Shown here: one piece after another, positions 8,107 to 13,975 of the stretch
Layout of the letters: every line of letters begins with the position of its first letter
Numbering within the stretch: the stretch's first letter is position 1
Assembly (NCBI GenBank): GCA_003451785.1
Contig: DMJL01000308.1
Span: 1 to 13,975 of the forward strand
DNA: 13,975 nucleotides
Source: Bacteroidales bacterium
GTDB taxonomy: Bacteria; Bacteroidota; Bacteroidia; Bacteroidales; UBA7960
Reading direction: 5' to 3'
Made by a program: the position numbers and the translations under genes
The notes under the pieces: model-generated
What the model was told of the DNA's origin: nothing
The model's input: only the letters and a program-made list of their open reading frames with translations
The model's database searches: none

Positions 8107-9570
8107 TCAATACTTTACAGGAGCTTGTTGTAATGTTTCTAATAAAAAGTCGTAGAACAATTCTACCGAAGGGATATTAACCATCTCGTCGGGAGAGTGG
8201 GGGTTTTTGATAGTTGGCCCAAACGAAATAAGGTCGAGATTGGGATAGACTCCGCTAATGATGCCACACTCCAAACCGGCGTGTATGACTTTTTGCTCCG
8301 GAGTTTTTCCAAACTTGTTTCTATAAACTTCCTTCATTGCTTTCAGAATAGGCGATTTTAGGTTTGGCTTCCAGCCCGGATACGAGCCGGATTGCACCAC
8401 TTGGGCATTGGCCATCTCAAACACTGCCCTAAGCATATTGGCAAGATCGTCCTTTGCAGAGTCCACCGAGCTGCGTTGCAACGATGAAACCTCAATGCTT
8501 CCGTTCTCACATTTTACTATGGCCAAGTTGGTGCTTGTTTCTACCACTTCGGGCATTTCGCTCACCATACGCATTGCACCATTGGGGCAAGCATATACGG
8601 CATTCAGGAGATTTGATGCAGATGTGTTGTCTATCACGAAAGTGGGATTTTCCACCCGCATTGCTCTAAGAATGAAATTGGGTTCTACTGCTCCCAATTC
8701 ATTTTTAATGATGGACTCAAATTTCGCAACCCTGCTCTCGAATGCATCGGCAAACTCTTTGGGGATTGCAACTACGGCCGCTGCTTCGCGCGGAATAGCA
8801 TTGCGAAGCGAACCACCATTGAATGATGCAATTCGTAAATTCATAGATCTGCTCAATTCCCATAGCAATCGGTTGAGAGATTTGATAGCATTGCCTCTTC
8901 CCAGGTGGATATCTAGCCCCGAATGGCCACCCTTTAATCCTTTAACCTCCACTTGGTACGAAATATGTCCCATCGGCATAGGCTCCTGTTGGAAAGTGAA
9001 TTGGGCAACTGTATCAATACCGCCTGCACAACCGATGTATAATTCACCTTCATCTTCGGAATCGAGATTGATGAGAATATCGCCCTTCAACATTCCGGGT
9101 TGAAGTTTCTTTGCACCGGTAAGCCCGGTTTCTTCTTCAATAGTAAGCAGTATTTCCAAGGGGCCATGCTGCAAATTGGGTTCTGCCAATGCAGCCAATG
9201 CAGCTGCAGCACCAATTCCATTATCTGCACCCAAGGTAGTGCCGTGGGCTTTCACCCAATCGCCATCCACAAAAGGGCGTATGGGTTGTTGTAGAAAATC
9301 GTGAACGGTGTCGTTGTTCTTTTGGGCTACCATATCCAAATGTCCCTGCAAAATGATACCCATGCGATTTCCCATACCCGGAGTAGCTTCTTTGCGGATA
9401 ACTACATTGCCTGCCTGATCTACAAAATACTCTAATCCAAGATTTTGGGCATACTTACATACATATTCCACAATGCGGGCTTCATGTTTAGAGATATGGG
9501 GAATATTGCAAAAATCTTCGAATATGCTCCATAAAGATGCGGGTTGAAGGCTGCCTAATGCTTTAGTCAT
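8107..9570 (-). CDS. pepD: Aminoacyl-histidine dipeptidase (M20C family)
   Basis: Predicted 487-residue cytosolic metallopeptidase that cleaves Xaa-His and other dipeptides in peptide recycling. The di-metal site of the PepD family is complete: H77 and D79 in 'QGHLDMV', D116 in 'LGADNGIG', E146 and E147 in 'IEEETGLTGA', D170 in 'NLDSEDEGEL' and H458 in 'NPHSPDE'. D79 and E146 fit the catalytic pair. Between the two halves of the catalytic domain lies the dimerisation (lid) domain, with 'KGLKGGHSGLDIHLGRGNA' about residues 210-228. Length is normal. The ATG at 9570 overlaps the end of the upstream PqqD-like gene by 8 bp, which points to translational coupling and places pepD as the second gene of that unit. 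Confidence 0.96.
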   Translation of the reverse strand: MTKALGSLQPASLWSIFEDFCNIPHISKHEARIVEYVCKYAQNLGLEYFVDQAGNVVIRKEATPGMGNRMGIILQGHLDMVAQKNNDTVHDFLQQPIRPFVDGDWVKAHGTTLGADNGIGAAAALAALAEPNLQHGPLEILLTIEEETGLTGAKKLQPGMLKGDILINLDSEDEGELYIGCAGGIDTVAQFTFQQEPMPMGHISYQVEVKGLKGGHSGLDIHLGRGNAIKSLNRLLWELSRSMNLRIASFNGGSLRNAIPREAAAVVAIPKEFADAFESRVAKFESIIKNELGAVEPNFILRAMRVENPTFVIDNTSASNLLNAVYACPNGAMRMVSEMPEVVETSTNLAIVKCENGSIEVSSLQRSSVDSAKDDLANMLRAVFEMANAQVVQSGSYPGWKPNLKSPILKAMKEVYRNKFGKTPEQKVIHAGLECGIISGVYPNLDLISFGPTIKNPHSPDEMVNIPSVELFYDFLLETLQQAPVKY

Positions 9571-9958
9571 TATAATTGTGTTTCAAAATTTCTGTAAATA
9601 CTATGAGTTTTTGGGCGTATAGCTGCGATAGAAACCGAGTAACCCTATCTTCTACCGGCTCGGCTGCGCTGCCTTTTTGCTGCCGCAATGCTTTGCAAAT
9701 ATCTCGCACCGAAGTTTTACCGTTGAGCAAAAGCCAAGTAGCTGTGCCCAAGTCGTCTAACTCCAATTTTATGTAAGGATTCTTAAGCCTGGGTTGAAGA
9801 ATGCGGCTAAATAAAAATCCTTGAAAACGCGGAATAAGTATTACTACATTACCTTGGGTATCCAGCTCATGACCAAACAGGGCGAGTGGCGAAAGATCGA
9901 GAAAATTGGCATTCTTCAGAATCCTTCTCCTGGCGAAATATCCTACTTTTTTTACCAT
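9563..9958 (-). CDS. PqqD-like (RRE-fold) protein coupled to pepD
   Basis: Predicted 131-residue protein. Residues about 64-122 ('KLELDDLGTATWLLLNGKTS' through 'LSQLYAQKLIVF') match the PqqD pattern: a hydrophobic 'LD-LG---W-L--G' strand-helix, a 'V-DIC-AL' helix, and a 'R---FL-QL-----I' helix. PqqD proteins are winged-helix-like peptide binders that deliver RiPP precursors to radical SAM enzymes. No precursor peptide or radical SAM gene is present here, so that role cannot be assumed. The basic N-terminus (residues 1-15, 'MVKKVGYFARRRILK') precedes a region of about 45 residues I cannot assign. I chose the ATG at 9958; a GTG at 9994 would add twelve residues but lies upstream of a possible promoter. 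The gene overlaps pepD by 8 bp and follows bcp after 96 bp. Confidence 0.75.
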   Translation of the reverse strand: MVKKVGYFARRRILKNANFLDLSPLALFGHELDTQGNVVILIPRFQGFLFSRILQPRLKNPYIKLELDDLGTATWLLLNGKTSVRDICKALRQQKGSAAEPVEDRVTRFLSQLYAQKLIVFTEILKHNYND

Positions 9959-9964
9959 AGGGGG

Positions 9965-9972
9965 CAAAAATA
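9965..9972 (-). promoter_or_regulatory. Possible -7 element just before the PqqD-like ATG
   Basis: Minus-strand TATTTTTG matches TAnnTTTG and ends six bases before the ATG at 9958. If used, the transcript would start at or next to the start codon and be leaderless. There is no TTTG at -33, so support is weak. Confidence 0.3.
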
Positions 9973-10054
9973 GTGAAAAAGTATCGATTGCCACTCATAG
10001 ACCAAGGTGTAGCAAGTAAACTTTTTTAAGGAATTTCAGATTTGGTTTGCAGAG

Positions 10055-10510
10055 TTAATCTCCCAGAAGTTGGGTGGTATGGTTTGTTGTATCTACCTTT
10101 TGAATTACTTCGGCAATGATACCTTCTTGGTCAATTACGAATGTGGTTCGAGTTATGCCATCAAAAATTCTACCCATAAACTTCTTAGCTCCCCAAACGC
10201 CATAAGCTTTTGAAACCTGCTTTTCTGTATCGGCAATCAAAGGGAAAGGAAGGTTGTATTTCTCAATAAACTTCTTGTGCGATTTCTCGCTATCGGCGCT
10301 TACGCCCACCACTTTGTATCCTTTTTGGAGCAGGGTTTGGTAGTTGTCGCGCAGGTTGCAGGCTTGTGCAGTGCAGCCCGGAGTGCTATCCTTTGGGTAG
10401 AAATACAAAACCAATTTATGACCGACAAAATCGGACAGAGAAATAGTATTCCCATTTTGGTCTTTCTCAGAGAACACGGGGGCTTTGTCGCCGGGTTTTA
10501 ATGGTGTCAT
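10055..10510 (-). CDS. bcp: Thioredoxin-dependent thiol peroxidase, Bcp/PrxQ type
   Basis: Predicted 151-residue cytosolic peroxiredoxin that reduces H2O2 and alkyl hydroperoxides with electrons from thioredoxin. The active site is intact: T43-P44-G45-C46 holds the peroxidatic cysteine, and C51, five residues on ('CTAQAC'), is the resolving cysteine of the atypical 2-Cys PrxQ class. R121 in 'RTTFVID' is the conserved arginine that positions the substrate. 'KLVLYFYPKDSTPGCT' (32-47) is diagnostic. Length is normal. The ATG at 10510 gives MTPLKPGDKAPVF, the usual N-terminus. The 178-bp spacer behind nth has only a weak -7-like sequence (minus CACCTTTG, 10566-10573). The gene may be read together with the PqqD-like gene and pepD, but the 96-bp gap leaves that open. 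Confidence 0.96.
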   Translation of the reverse strand: MTPLKPGDKAPVFSEKDQNGNTISLSDFVGHKLVLYFYPKDSTPGCTAQACNLRDNYQTLLQKGYKVVGVSADSEKSHKKFIEKYNLPFPLIADTEKQVSKAYGVWGAKKFMGRIFDGITRTTFVIDQEGIIAEVIQKVDTTNHTTQLLGD

Positions 10511-10688
10511 GGTGATTTAAAGTTTGTTGCTGATACAAGAAACAATTTATCCCGCCAAAATGTTTCAAAGGTGGTTTTGCGTCTTCTCATGCTACTTCGC
10601 GGCAAACTATTCTTCGGATTTCCATCCTGCACCATTTTCAGATGTACTTCGAGCAACTTCATGCAGAAACATTTGCTGAAACAATTGT

Positions 10689-11345
10689 TTACGGATTGAC
10701 CTGCTCCTTTATTTGATTAGCGTAGTAAACACAAACCTCAGTAAACGGACATTCCGTGCATTTGGGTTTTCGAGCCGTGCAAACATATCGTCCGTGGAGT
10801 ATAAGCCAATGATGGGCTACTGCAACTTGCTGCTTTGGAATGTGCTTCAGCAATTGCTTTTCTGTTTCGAGTGGGGTTTTTGCTGCTTTGGTAAGACCCA
10901 ACCTTGCCGATACTCTAAATACATGGGTGTCAACGGCCAAAGCAGGCTTATCGTAAACCACCGAAGCTATCACATTGGCAGTTTTGCGCCCAACACCCGG
11001 CAACTTAGTAAGCTGCTCTACTTCTGAAGGCACTACACCATCAAATTCGCCAATCAGCATTTGAGCCATGCCCAAAAGATTCTTCGATTTATTGTTGGGG
11101 TAGGAGCAACTTCTTATTAAACTAAACACTTCTTCCTGGGGGGCAATAGCAAGAGAATCTGCCGTTGGGAATCTTTCGAAGAATGGGGGAGTAATCTGAT
11201 TTACGCGCTTATCGGTACACTGTGCAGAGAGAATTACCTCCACCAAAAGCTGATAGGGATTGGCATATTTGAGTTCGGTTTCGGCAACCGGCTGATGGGT
11301 TGCAAAATAGTTTAGAACAAAGCGAAAACGACTTTTTAAATCCAT
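10689..11345 (-). CDS. nth: Endonuclease III (base-excision repair)
   Basis: Predicted 218-residue DNA glycosylase/AP lyase that removes oxidised pyrimidines and cuts at abasic sites. The helix-hairpin-helix is 'LPGVGRKTANV' (115-125), with catalytic lysine K121, and the catalytic aspartate is D139 in 'VDTHVFRVSARLG'. The C-terminal [4Fe-4S] cluster is complete: C189-x6-C196-x2-C199-x5-C205. The family stretch 'LLVEVILSAQCTDKRVN' (33-49) is present. Length matches E. coli Nth (211) closely. The ATG at 11345 gives a normal N-terminus. Upstream lies a 519-bp non-coding block; a promoter-like sequence at 11810-11841 points at nth but is about 465 bp away, and a poorer match (minus TTACTTTG, 11365-11372) sits closer. 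Confidence 0.97.
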   Translation of the reverse strand: MDLKSRFRFVLNYFATHQPVAETELKYANPYQLLVEVILSAQCTDKRVNQITPPFFERFPTADSLAIAPQEEVFSLIRSCSYPNNKSKNLLGMAQMLIGEFDGVVPSEVEQLTKLPGVGRKTANVIASVVYDKPALAVDTHVFRVSARLGLTKAAKTPLETEKQLLKHIPKQQVAVAHHWLILHGRYVCTARKPKCTECPFTEVCVYYANQIKEQVNP

Positions 11346-11531
11346 TCTAAGAGTTTTTCAGAGTCAAAGTAAATCATTTTGCAGCAAGGAAGAAAAGGGA
11401 CGAACTAAATTTTCTTTTGAAAATTCCATCCTGCAGGGTTAGGTAGGCTATAACCACAAAAAACAAAAGTCTTTGATGCGCTGAGTCATTCTAAAAGGTT
11501 TTGTTGTAAAAATATTGTAGAAGCTTGCCAC

Positions 11532-11550
11532 TTTTACAATGGGTGTAAAA
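11532..11550. repeat. Short inverted repeat in the non-coding block
   Basis: TTTTACA (11532-11538), loop ATGGG, TGTAAAA (11544-11550): a perfect 7-bp A/T-rich stem. On the plus strand a T5 run follows at 11556-11560, five bases past the stem. It could be a weak terminator or a protein-binding site. Confidence 0.4.
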
Positions 11551-11596
11551 AGTTGTTTTTGAGCATATTGTAATTACCTGATTCGTTGTTTCTTAG

Positions 11597-11623
11597 TTTG
11601 GCGGAATTTGAAATTCCGCCAAA
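11597..11623. repeat. Perfect 27-nt palindrome (13-bp arms, 1-nt centre)
   Basis: TTTGGCGGAATTT (11597-11609), a single G at 11610, then AAATTCCGCCAAA (11611-11623): every arm base is complementary. As RNA this would form a strong stem with a GGCGGA/TCCGCC core. Neither strand has a T-run after it (AAAATTG to the right; minus strand continues CTAAGAAAC), so it is not a classic terminator. A dimeric-protein operator, a transposon or REP-like hairpin, or an RNA stem are all possible. Confidence 0.8.
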
Positions 11624-11773
11624 ATTGTCAGGGCTAAAGTCAGTTTTTTCATTCTTCATTTCCCACTAACCAAAAGATCGGGGTTATAAGAGTTTGGGAT
11701 AGCACACTCCGAAAAGAGCCATAGCGAGTTTACCGAACTGCACATTGACGGCCTAAGTTGGTAAGTTGTGCCA

Positions 11774-11814
11774 TTTTGCAAATTTAAAACCTGACCTAAA
11801 AATGGGTTGCAAAA
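11774..11814. repeat. Inverted repeat flanking the orphan promoter start
   Basis: TTTTGCAA (11774-11781) and TTGCAAAA (11807-11814) are perfect 8-bp inverted repeats 25 bp apart. The right arm overlaps the candidate -7 element at 11810-11817 and the left arm lies in the early transcribed region, so a regulator bound to both arms is conceivable. Chance similarity of A/T-rich octamers is also possible. Confidence 0.35.
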
Positions 11815-11841
11815 GTACGCCATCCTTTTGTGGTGAACAAA
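11810..11841 (-). promoter_or_regulatory. Orphan promoter reading into the non-coding block
   Basis: On the minus strand, TTTG (11838-11841), a 20-bp spacer, then TACTTTTG (11810-11817) followed by CAACCC. Both the -33 TTTG and the -7 TAnnTTTG match the Bacteroidota consensus exactly, making this the best full promoter match I see in the window. No recognisable gene follows for about 465 bp, until nth. It lies 24 bp beyond the stop codon of the upstream glycosyltransferase. Confidence 0.5.
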
Positions 11842-11864
11842 CTTATGGCAGCAATCATCTGCGG

Positions 11865-13013
11865 CTAAGGAAGTTGCTTGCCTTTGCCCTCCAAGCGATC
11901 ATAAACTTTCCCAAAAGCCAGTGCAACGGCATGGCTATCGTACTTTTGGGATGCTTTTCTTGCTATTTCTCTGCGATCGAAATCCCATTGCAATGCAACT
12001 CGAAGTGCTGCTGTCCATTCGGCAATGGTATTGTTGGTGAGTACTCCATTTCGTTCATCAATCAACTGTGGCAAGGCTCCCACATTGCTTGCTACAACCG
12101 GCACACCCACACTCAGTGCTTCAGCAACTACCAATGAGAATGTTTCGATGGTTGAGCAATGCAAAAAATAATCTGTGTGATGCAAAATTGCAGCTATTTG
12201 CGGCTTTGCAAGAAATCCATGATGCACAATAGAAAATGAGAATCTATCGCGGTTTTCGAGTATCGGTTTCAGAAGTTCGCCATTCCCAACGATATGCAGC
12301 ACCACCTTGCGGGAAGATTCTGATGCTATTTCCTGCAATGCGCCAACAATGAGTTCAATGTTCTTGGGTGGTTTCCATTGGGCGACAACTGTGAATTGCA
12401 ATGAATCGTCGTCAGGTTTTTCTTGATATTGATACACAGGGTCAACCACATTGGGCACTACGGAAATTTGTTCGGGGCTGCGTGCCCTATGCTGCAAGCT
12501 GTTTTGTAGAAACGGAGAAACTACTGTAATGGCTGATGCCTCGCGGTAAGCAGCAGCCCCCAGATAAGCAAAAATGCTGCAGCGAAAAAACTTATCTACC
12601 TTACTCCAATGCTCTGTAATAACATGGGGCTTTCCCAAGCGTTTGGCAATAAAATGACCCACCATTGCCGCCGGATTCAGTACATTAGAATGGATAATAT
12701 CGGGTTGAAATTCTCGACTAATTTTTCGTATGTAAAACCTGTAAACCCAAATGGAAAGCAATGGTATGGCTACATAAATCCATTTGTGCAGAACCGAACT
12801 TATGGTTAGCAAATATGTTGGCAAACCCGCCGAATCTTTGAAAAACTCGGTTCCCACAGAAAGCAACTTGCGCGAATGCACCACACGCACAGCCAAAATC
12901 CTAATGTTGTAGCCGGCATGGTGTAATGCCCGTGCGTGTTCCACAATAAAATTGCCTTTTATGGGATTTTGCTCGTCGGGATACCAAAAGGTTAGAAATA
13001 AAATCTTTTTCAC
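11865..13013 (-). CDS. GT4 family glycosyltransferase
   Basis: Predicted 382-residue GT-B fold glycosyltransferase, probably building a surface polysaccharide; sugar and acceptor are unknown. The N-terminal domain starts KKILFLTFWYPDEQNPIKGN, and 'GNFIVEHARAL' (20-30) is a common GT4 pattern. 'IIHSNVLNPAA' (106-116) and 'VITEHWSKVD' (131-140) follow. The linker 'ISVVPNVVDPVY' (183-194) and 'VVAQWKPPKNIELIV' (209-223) lead into the donor domain. The EX7E motif is intact as E290-TFSLVVA-E298, followed by 'GVPVVASNVGALPQLI' (303-318). The start is a GTG at 13013; no better ATG lies nearby. It is transcribed away from the flippase gene at 13330, with which it shares a 316-bp divergent spacer, and both probably belong to a glycan locus that continues to the right. 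Confidence 0.92.
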   Translation of the reverse strand: MKKILFLTFWYPDEQNPIKGNFIVEHARALHHAGYNIRILAVRVVHSRKLLSVGTEFFKDSAGLPTYLLTISSVLHKWIYVAIPLLSIWVYRFYIRKISREFQPDIIHSNVLNPAAMVGHFIAKRLGKPHVITEHWSKVDKFFRCSIFAYLGAAAYREASAITVVSPFLQNSLQHRARSPEQISVVPNVVDPVYQYQEKPDDDSLQFTVVAQWKPPKNIELIVGALQEIASESSRKVVLHIVGNGELLKPILENRDRFSFSIVHHGFLAKPQIAAILHHTDYFLHCSTIETFSLVVAEALSVGVPVVASNVGALPQLIDERNGVLTNNTIAEWTAALRVALQWDFDRREIARKASQKYDSHAVALAFGKVYDRLEGKGKQLP

Positions 13014-13329
13014 ACTTCAACTTTTATATTTCAAATCCTACACAGCATTTTTCGCTGCTCATTCATTAACAAACCCATAAACTCAAAAAGTCTTGTGGCT
13101 TTTGCTGCTCTCATTCATAGCCGTTTTTAATTTCTGCCTTTGAATTTCAAATAATATCATCATCCATGTTGGGTTTCTTGTTTAATCTATTGCACAACTC
13201 ACTTAGTTTTTCTGCTTTTTGTCATGCAATGAACAAAAACCTTTCCCACAAGACATACTTATTTATTGTCCAAAAATACACAATCGGGCATTATGTATTA
13301 TTCTTAATTTAGCTGCCACAACCAATTCT
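13014..13329. other. Divergent spacer between glycosyltransferase and flippase genes
   Basis: A 316-bp A/T-rich spacer that should carry promoters in both directions. Toward the flippase, TAATTTAG (13305-13312) is a one-mismatch -7 candidate 17 bp before the ATG; toward the glycosyltransferase, minus-strand TATTTTTG (13271-13278) fits TAnnTTTG but is 258 bp away. Neither has a TTTG at -33. I see no gene, RNA or strong hairpin here. Confidence 0.5.
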
Positions 13330-13975
13330 ATGGGAATCATACAACGAGACAGTTTCCGTATTACAGTAATTGCCTTTGCTGGTGCTGCTATTGGCTATCT
13401 CAACAAGGTGTTTCTATTTCCCAATGTGCTGCTTCCTGAGCAGGTGGGCCTTGCCAACCTGATGATTACCATTGCATTGATTTACGCACAAGTTGCATCT
13501 CTGGGTTCGAGCAATATCACTATCCGATTTTTCCCGTTTTTCAACGACAAATCCAAACATCACCATGGCTTCCTTTATGTAATAACGGCATTTTCAACAG
13601 CCGGTTTCGTGGCGGTTTCATTGTTGGTGGTATTGCTTCGCAAGCCATTTTACGAATTTTACCACCAGAGTAGTCCCTTGTTGGTAGAGTATTTTTGGTA
13701 TTTGATACCCTTGGCATTGGCTACACTGTATTTCAACTTGTTCGACTCCTACTTGAGAAGCCTTTTTCGGAATGTTTTCCCATCATTGGTTTACGAAATA
13801 GGTCTCAGGCTTTTTATTACAATTTCCGTTTTGTTGCTTGCCTTTGGAATTGTAGATTTTCAGGGCTTTGTAGTTGTATATGTAGTCGCTAACTGCCTAC
13901 CTGCAATGTTGGTGATTATCTACACTTTGATAATCGGTCAATTGCGTTTAAAACCTATTTCATCAAGTTTGCTCA
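13330..13975 (+). CDS. Polysaccharide flippase (MOP/Wzx type), partial at the right edge
   Basis: The first 215 residues of an oligosaccharide flippase, open to the window edge with no stop. Such proteins move lipid-linked glycan units across the inner membrane. The N-terminus MGIIQRDSFRITVIAFAGAA with 'IGYLNKVFLFPNVLLPEQVG' (21-40) is typical of Bacteroidota members. Six TM helices are visible, about residues 10-29, 40-62, 80-103, 120-142, 157-175 and 178-203, roughly half of the 12-14 of a complete protein. 'LGSSNITIRFFPFF' (58-71) lies in the loop after helix 2. The ATG at 13330 is clear. It diverges from a GT4 glycosyltransferase, which supports a role in surface polysaccharide export. 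Which glycan it moves cannot be told from this half. Confidence 0.88.
   Translation, partial: MGIIQRDSFRITVIAFAGAAIGYLNKVFLFPNVLLPEQVGLANLMITIALIYAQVASLGSSNITIRFFPFFNDKSKHHHGFLYVITAFSTAGFVAVSLLVVLLRKPFYEFYHQSSPLLVEYFWYLIPLALATLYFNLFDSYLRSLFRNVFPSLVYEIGLRLFITISVLLLAFGIVDFQGFVVVYVVANCLPAMLVIIYTLIIGQLRLKPISSSLL

Larger units (their letters stand above)
11346..11864. other. 519-bp non-coding block with promoter and inverted repeats
   Basis: This is the longest spacer in the window. It holds a good Bacteroidota promoter reading leftward (11810-11841), a perfect 27-nt palindrome (11597-11623) and two weaker inverted repeats (11532-11550, 11774-11814). Open frames inside it are short: a minus-strand 41-codon frame (11659-11534, beginning MKNEKTDFSPDNF) spans the palindrome, and a 14-codon frame begins at 11774. 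I recognise neither. The stretch might encode a small RNA, be a long nth leader, or be the remnant of a lost gene or mobile element; the sequence does not decide. I could not match it to a known RNA family. Confidence 0.6.

Noticed and set aside
8408..9103. Open frame of 231 codons on the plus strand, opposite pepD
   Set aside because: It lies wholly inside pepD, whose catalytic residues are all intact. The predicted protein shows no family resemblance or credible start context, so it is a shadow frame.
11534..11659. Minus-strand 41-codon frame starting MKNEKTDFSPDNF
   Set aside because: It is too short to judge, I recognise no family, and it reads straight through the perfect palindrome, which suggests the DNA is constrained as structure rather than as protein.
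11766..12137. Plus-strand frame of 123 codons at the end of the GT4 gene
   Set aside because: Most of it is antisense to the donor domain of the glycosyltransferase, including the EX7E motif, and it resembles no family I know.
1..13975. CRISPR arrays, tRNA or rRNA genes, intact insertion sequences, toxin-antitoxin or defence genes
   Set aside because: I looked for direct-repeat arrays, transposase motifs and defence-type domains on both strands and saw none. I cannot run profile searches, so small RNAs remain possible.

Overview
This window looks like an ordinary stretch of a Bacteroidota (Bacteroidetes) chromosome. The lineage call rests on several families I recognise as largely typical of that phylum (DUF4783, DUF4834, long YfhO membrane proteins, the 'WPPSGGAGVQ' GT4 glycosyltransferase). 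It is also supported by promoter-like TAnnTTTG -7 elements upstream of several genes and by the lack of Shine-Dalgarno sequences in front of starts. I cannot place it to order or genus. There are thirteen protein genes, no tRNA or rRNA, no CRISPR array and no intact insertion sequence.

Layout. Positions 109-2280 hold two plus-strand genes: a small exported DUF4783 protein with a good terminator behind it, then a CPA1-type K+/H+ antiporter. Everything from 2321 to 13013 is on the minus strand. Read in transcription order (right to left) it runs: GT4 glycosyltransferase (13013-11865); a 519-bp non-coding block; endonuclease III (nth); the peroxiredoxin Bcp; a small PqqD-like protein overlapping pepD by 8 bp; aminoacyl-histidine dipeptidase pepD; ribosomal protein L34 (rpmH); a Na+/Ca2+-exchanger-family antiporter; DUF4834; a YfhO membrane protein; and a second GT4 glycosyltransferase 16 nt behind YfhO. 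A plus-strand polysaccharide flippase, cut by the right edge, diverges from the first glycosyltransferase.

How the genes fit together. Three themes recur: cell-surface glycans (two GT4 enzymes, YfhO, a Wzx/MATE-type flippase), ion homeostasis (K+/H+ antiporter, CaCA exchanger) and housekeeping or stress functions (L34, Nth, Bcp, PepD). Two links look functional. YfhO and the glycosyltransferase behind it are a tight pair, probably adding a sugar to an envelope polymer or lipid carrier. The PqqD-like protein and PepD overlap and are probably translationally coupled.

I found no clear new multi-gene system. The best candidates for a second look are the non-coding block at 11346-11864, which carries a strong-looking orphan promoter, a perfect 27-nt palindrome and two more inverted repeats, and the orphan PqqD-like gene fused by overlap to pepD. 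rpmH and the edge-truncated flippase are real genes that a simple length- or stop-limited ORF scan would miss.
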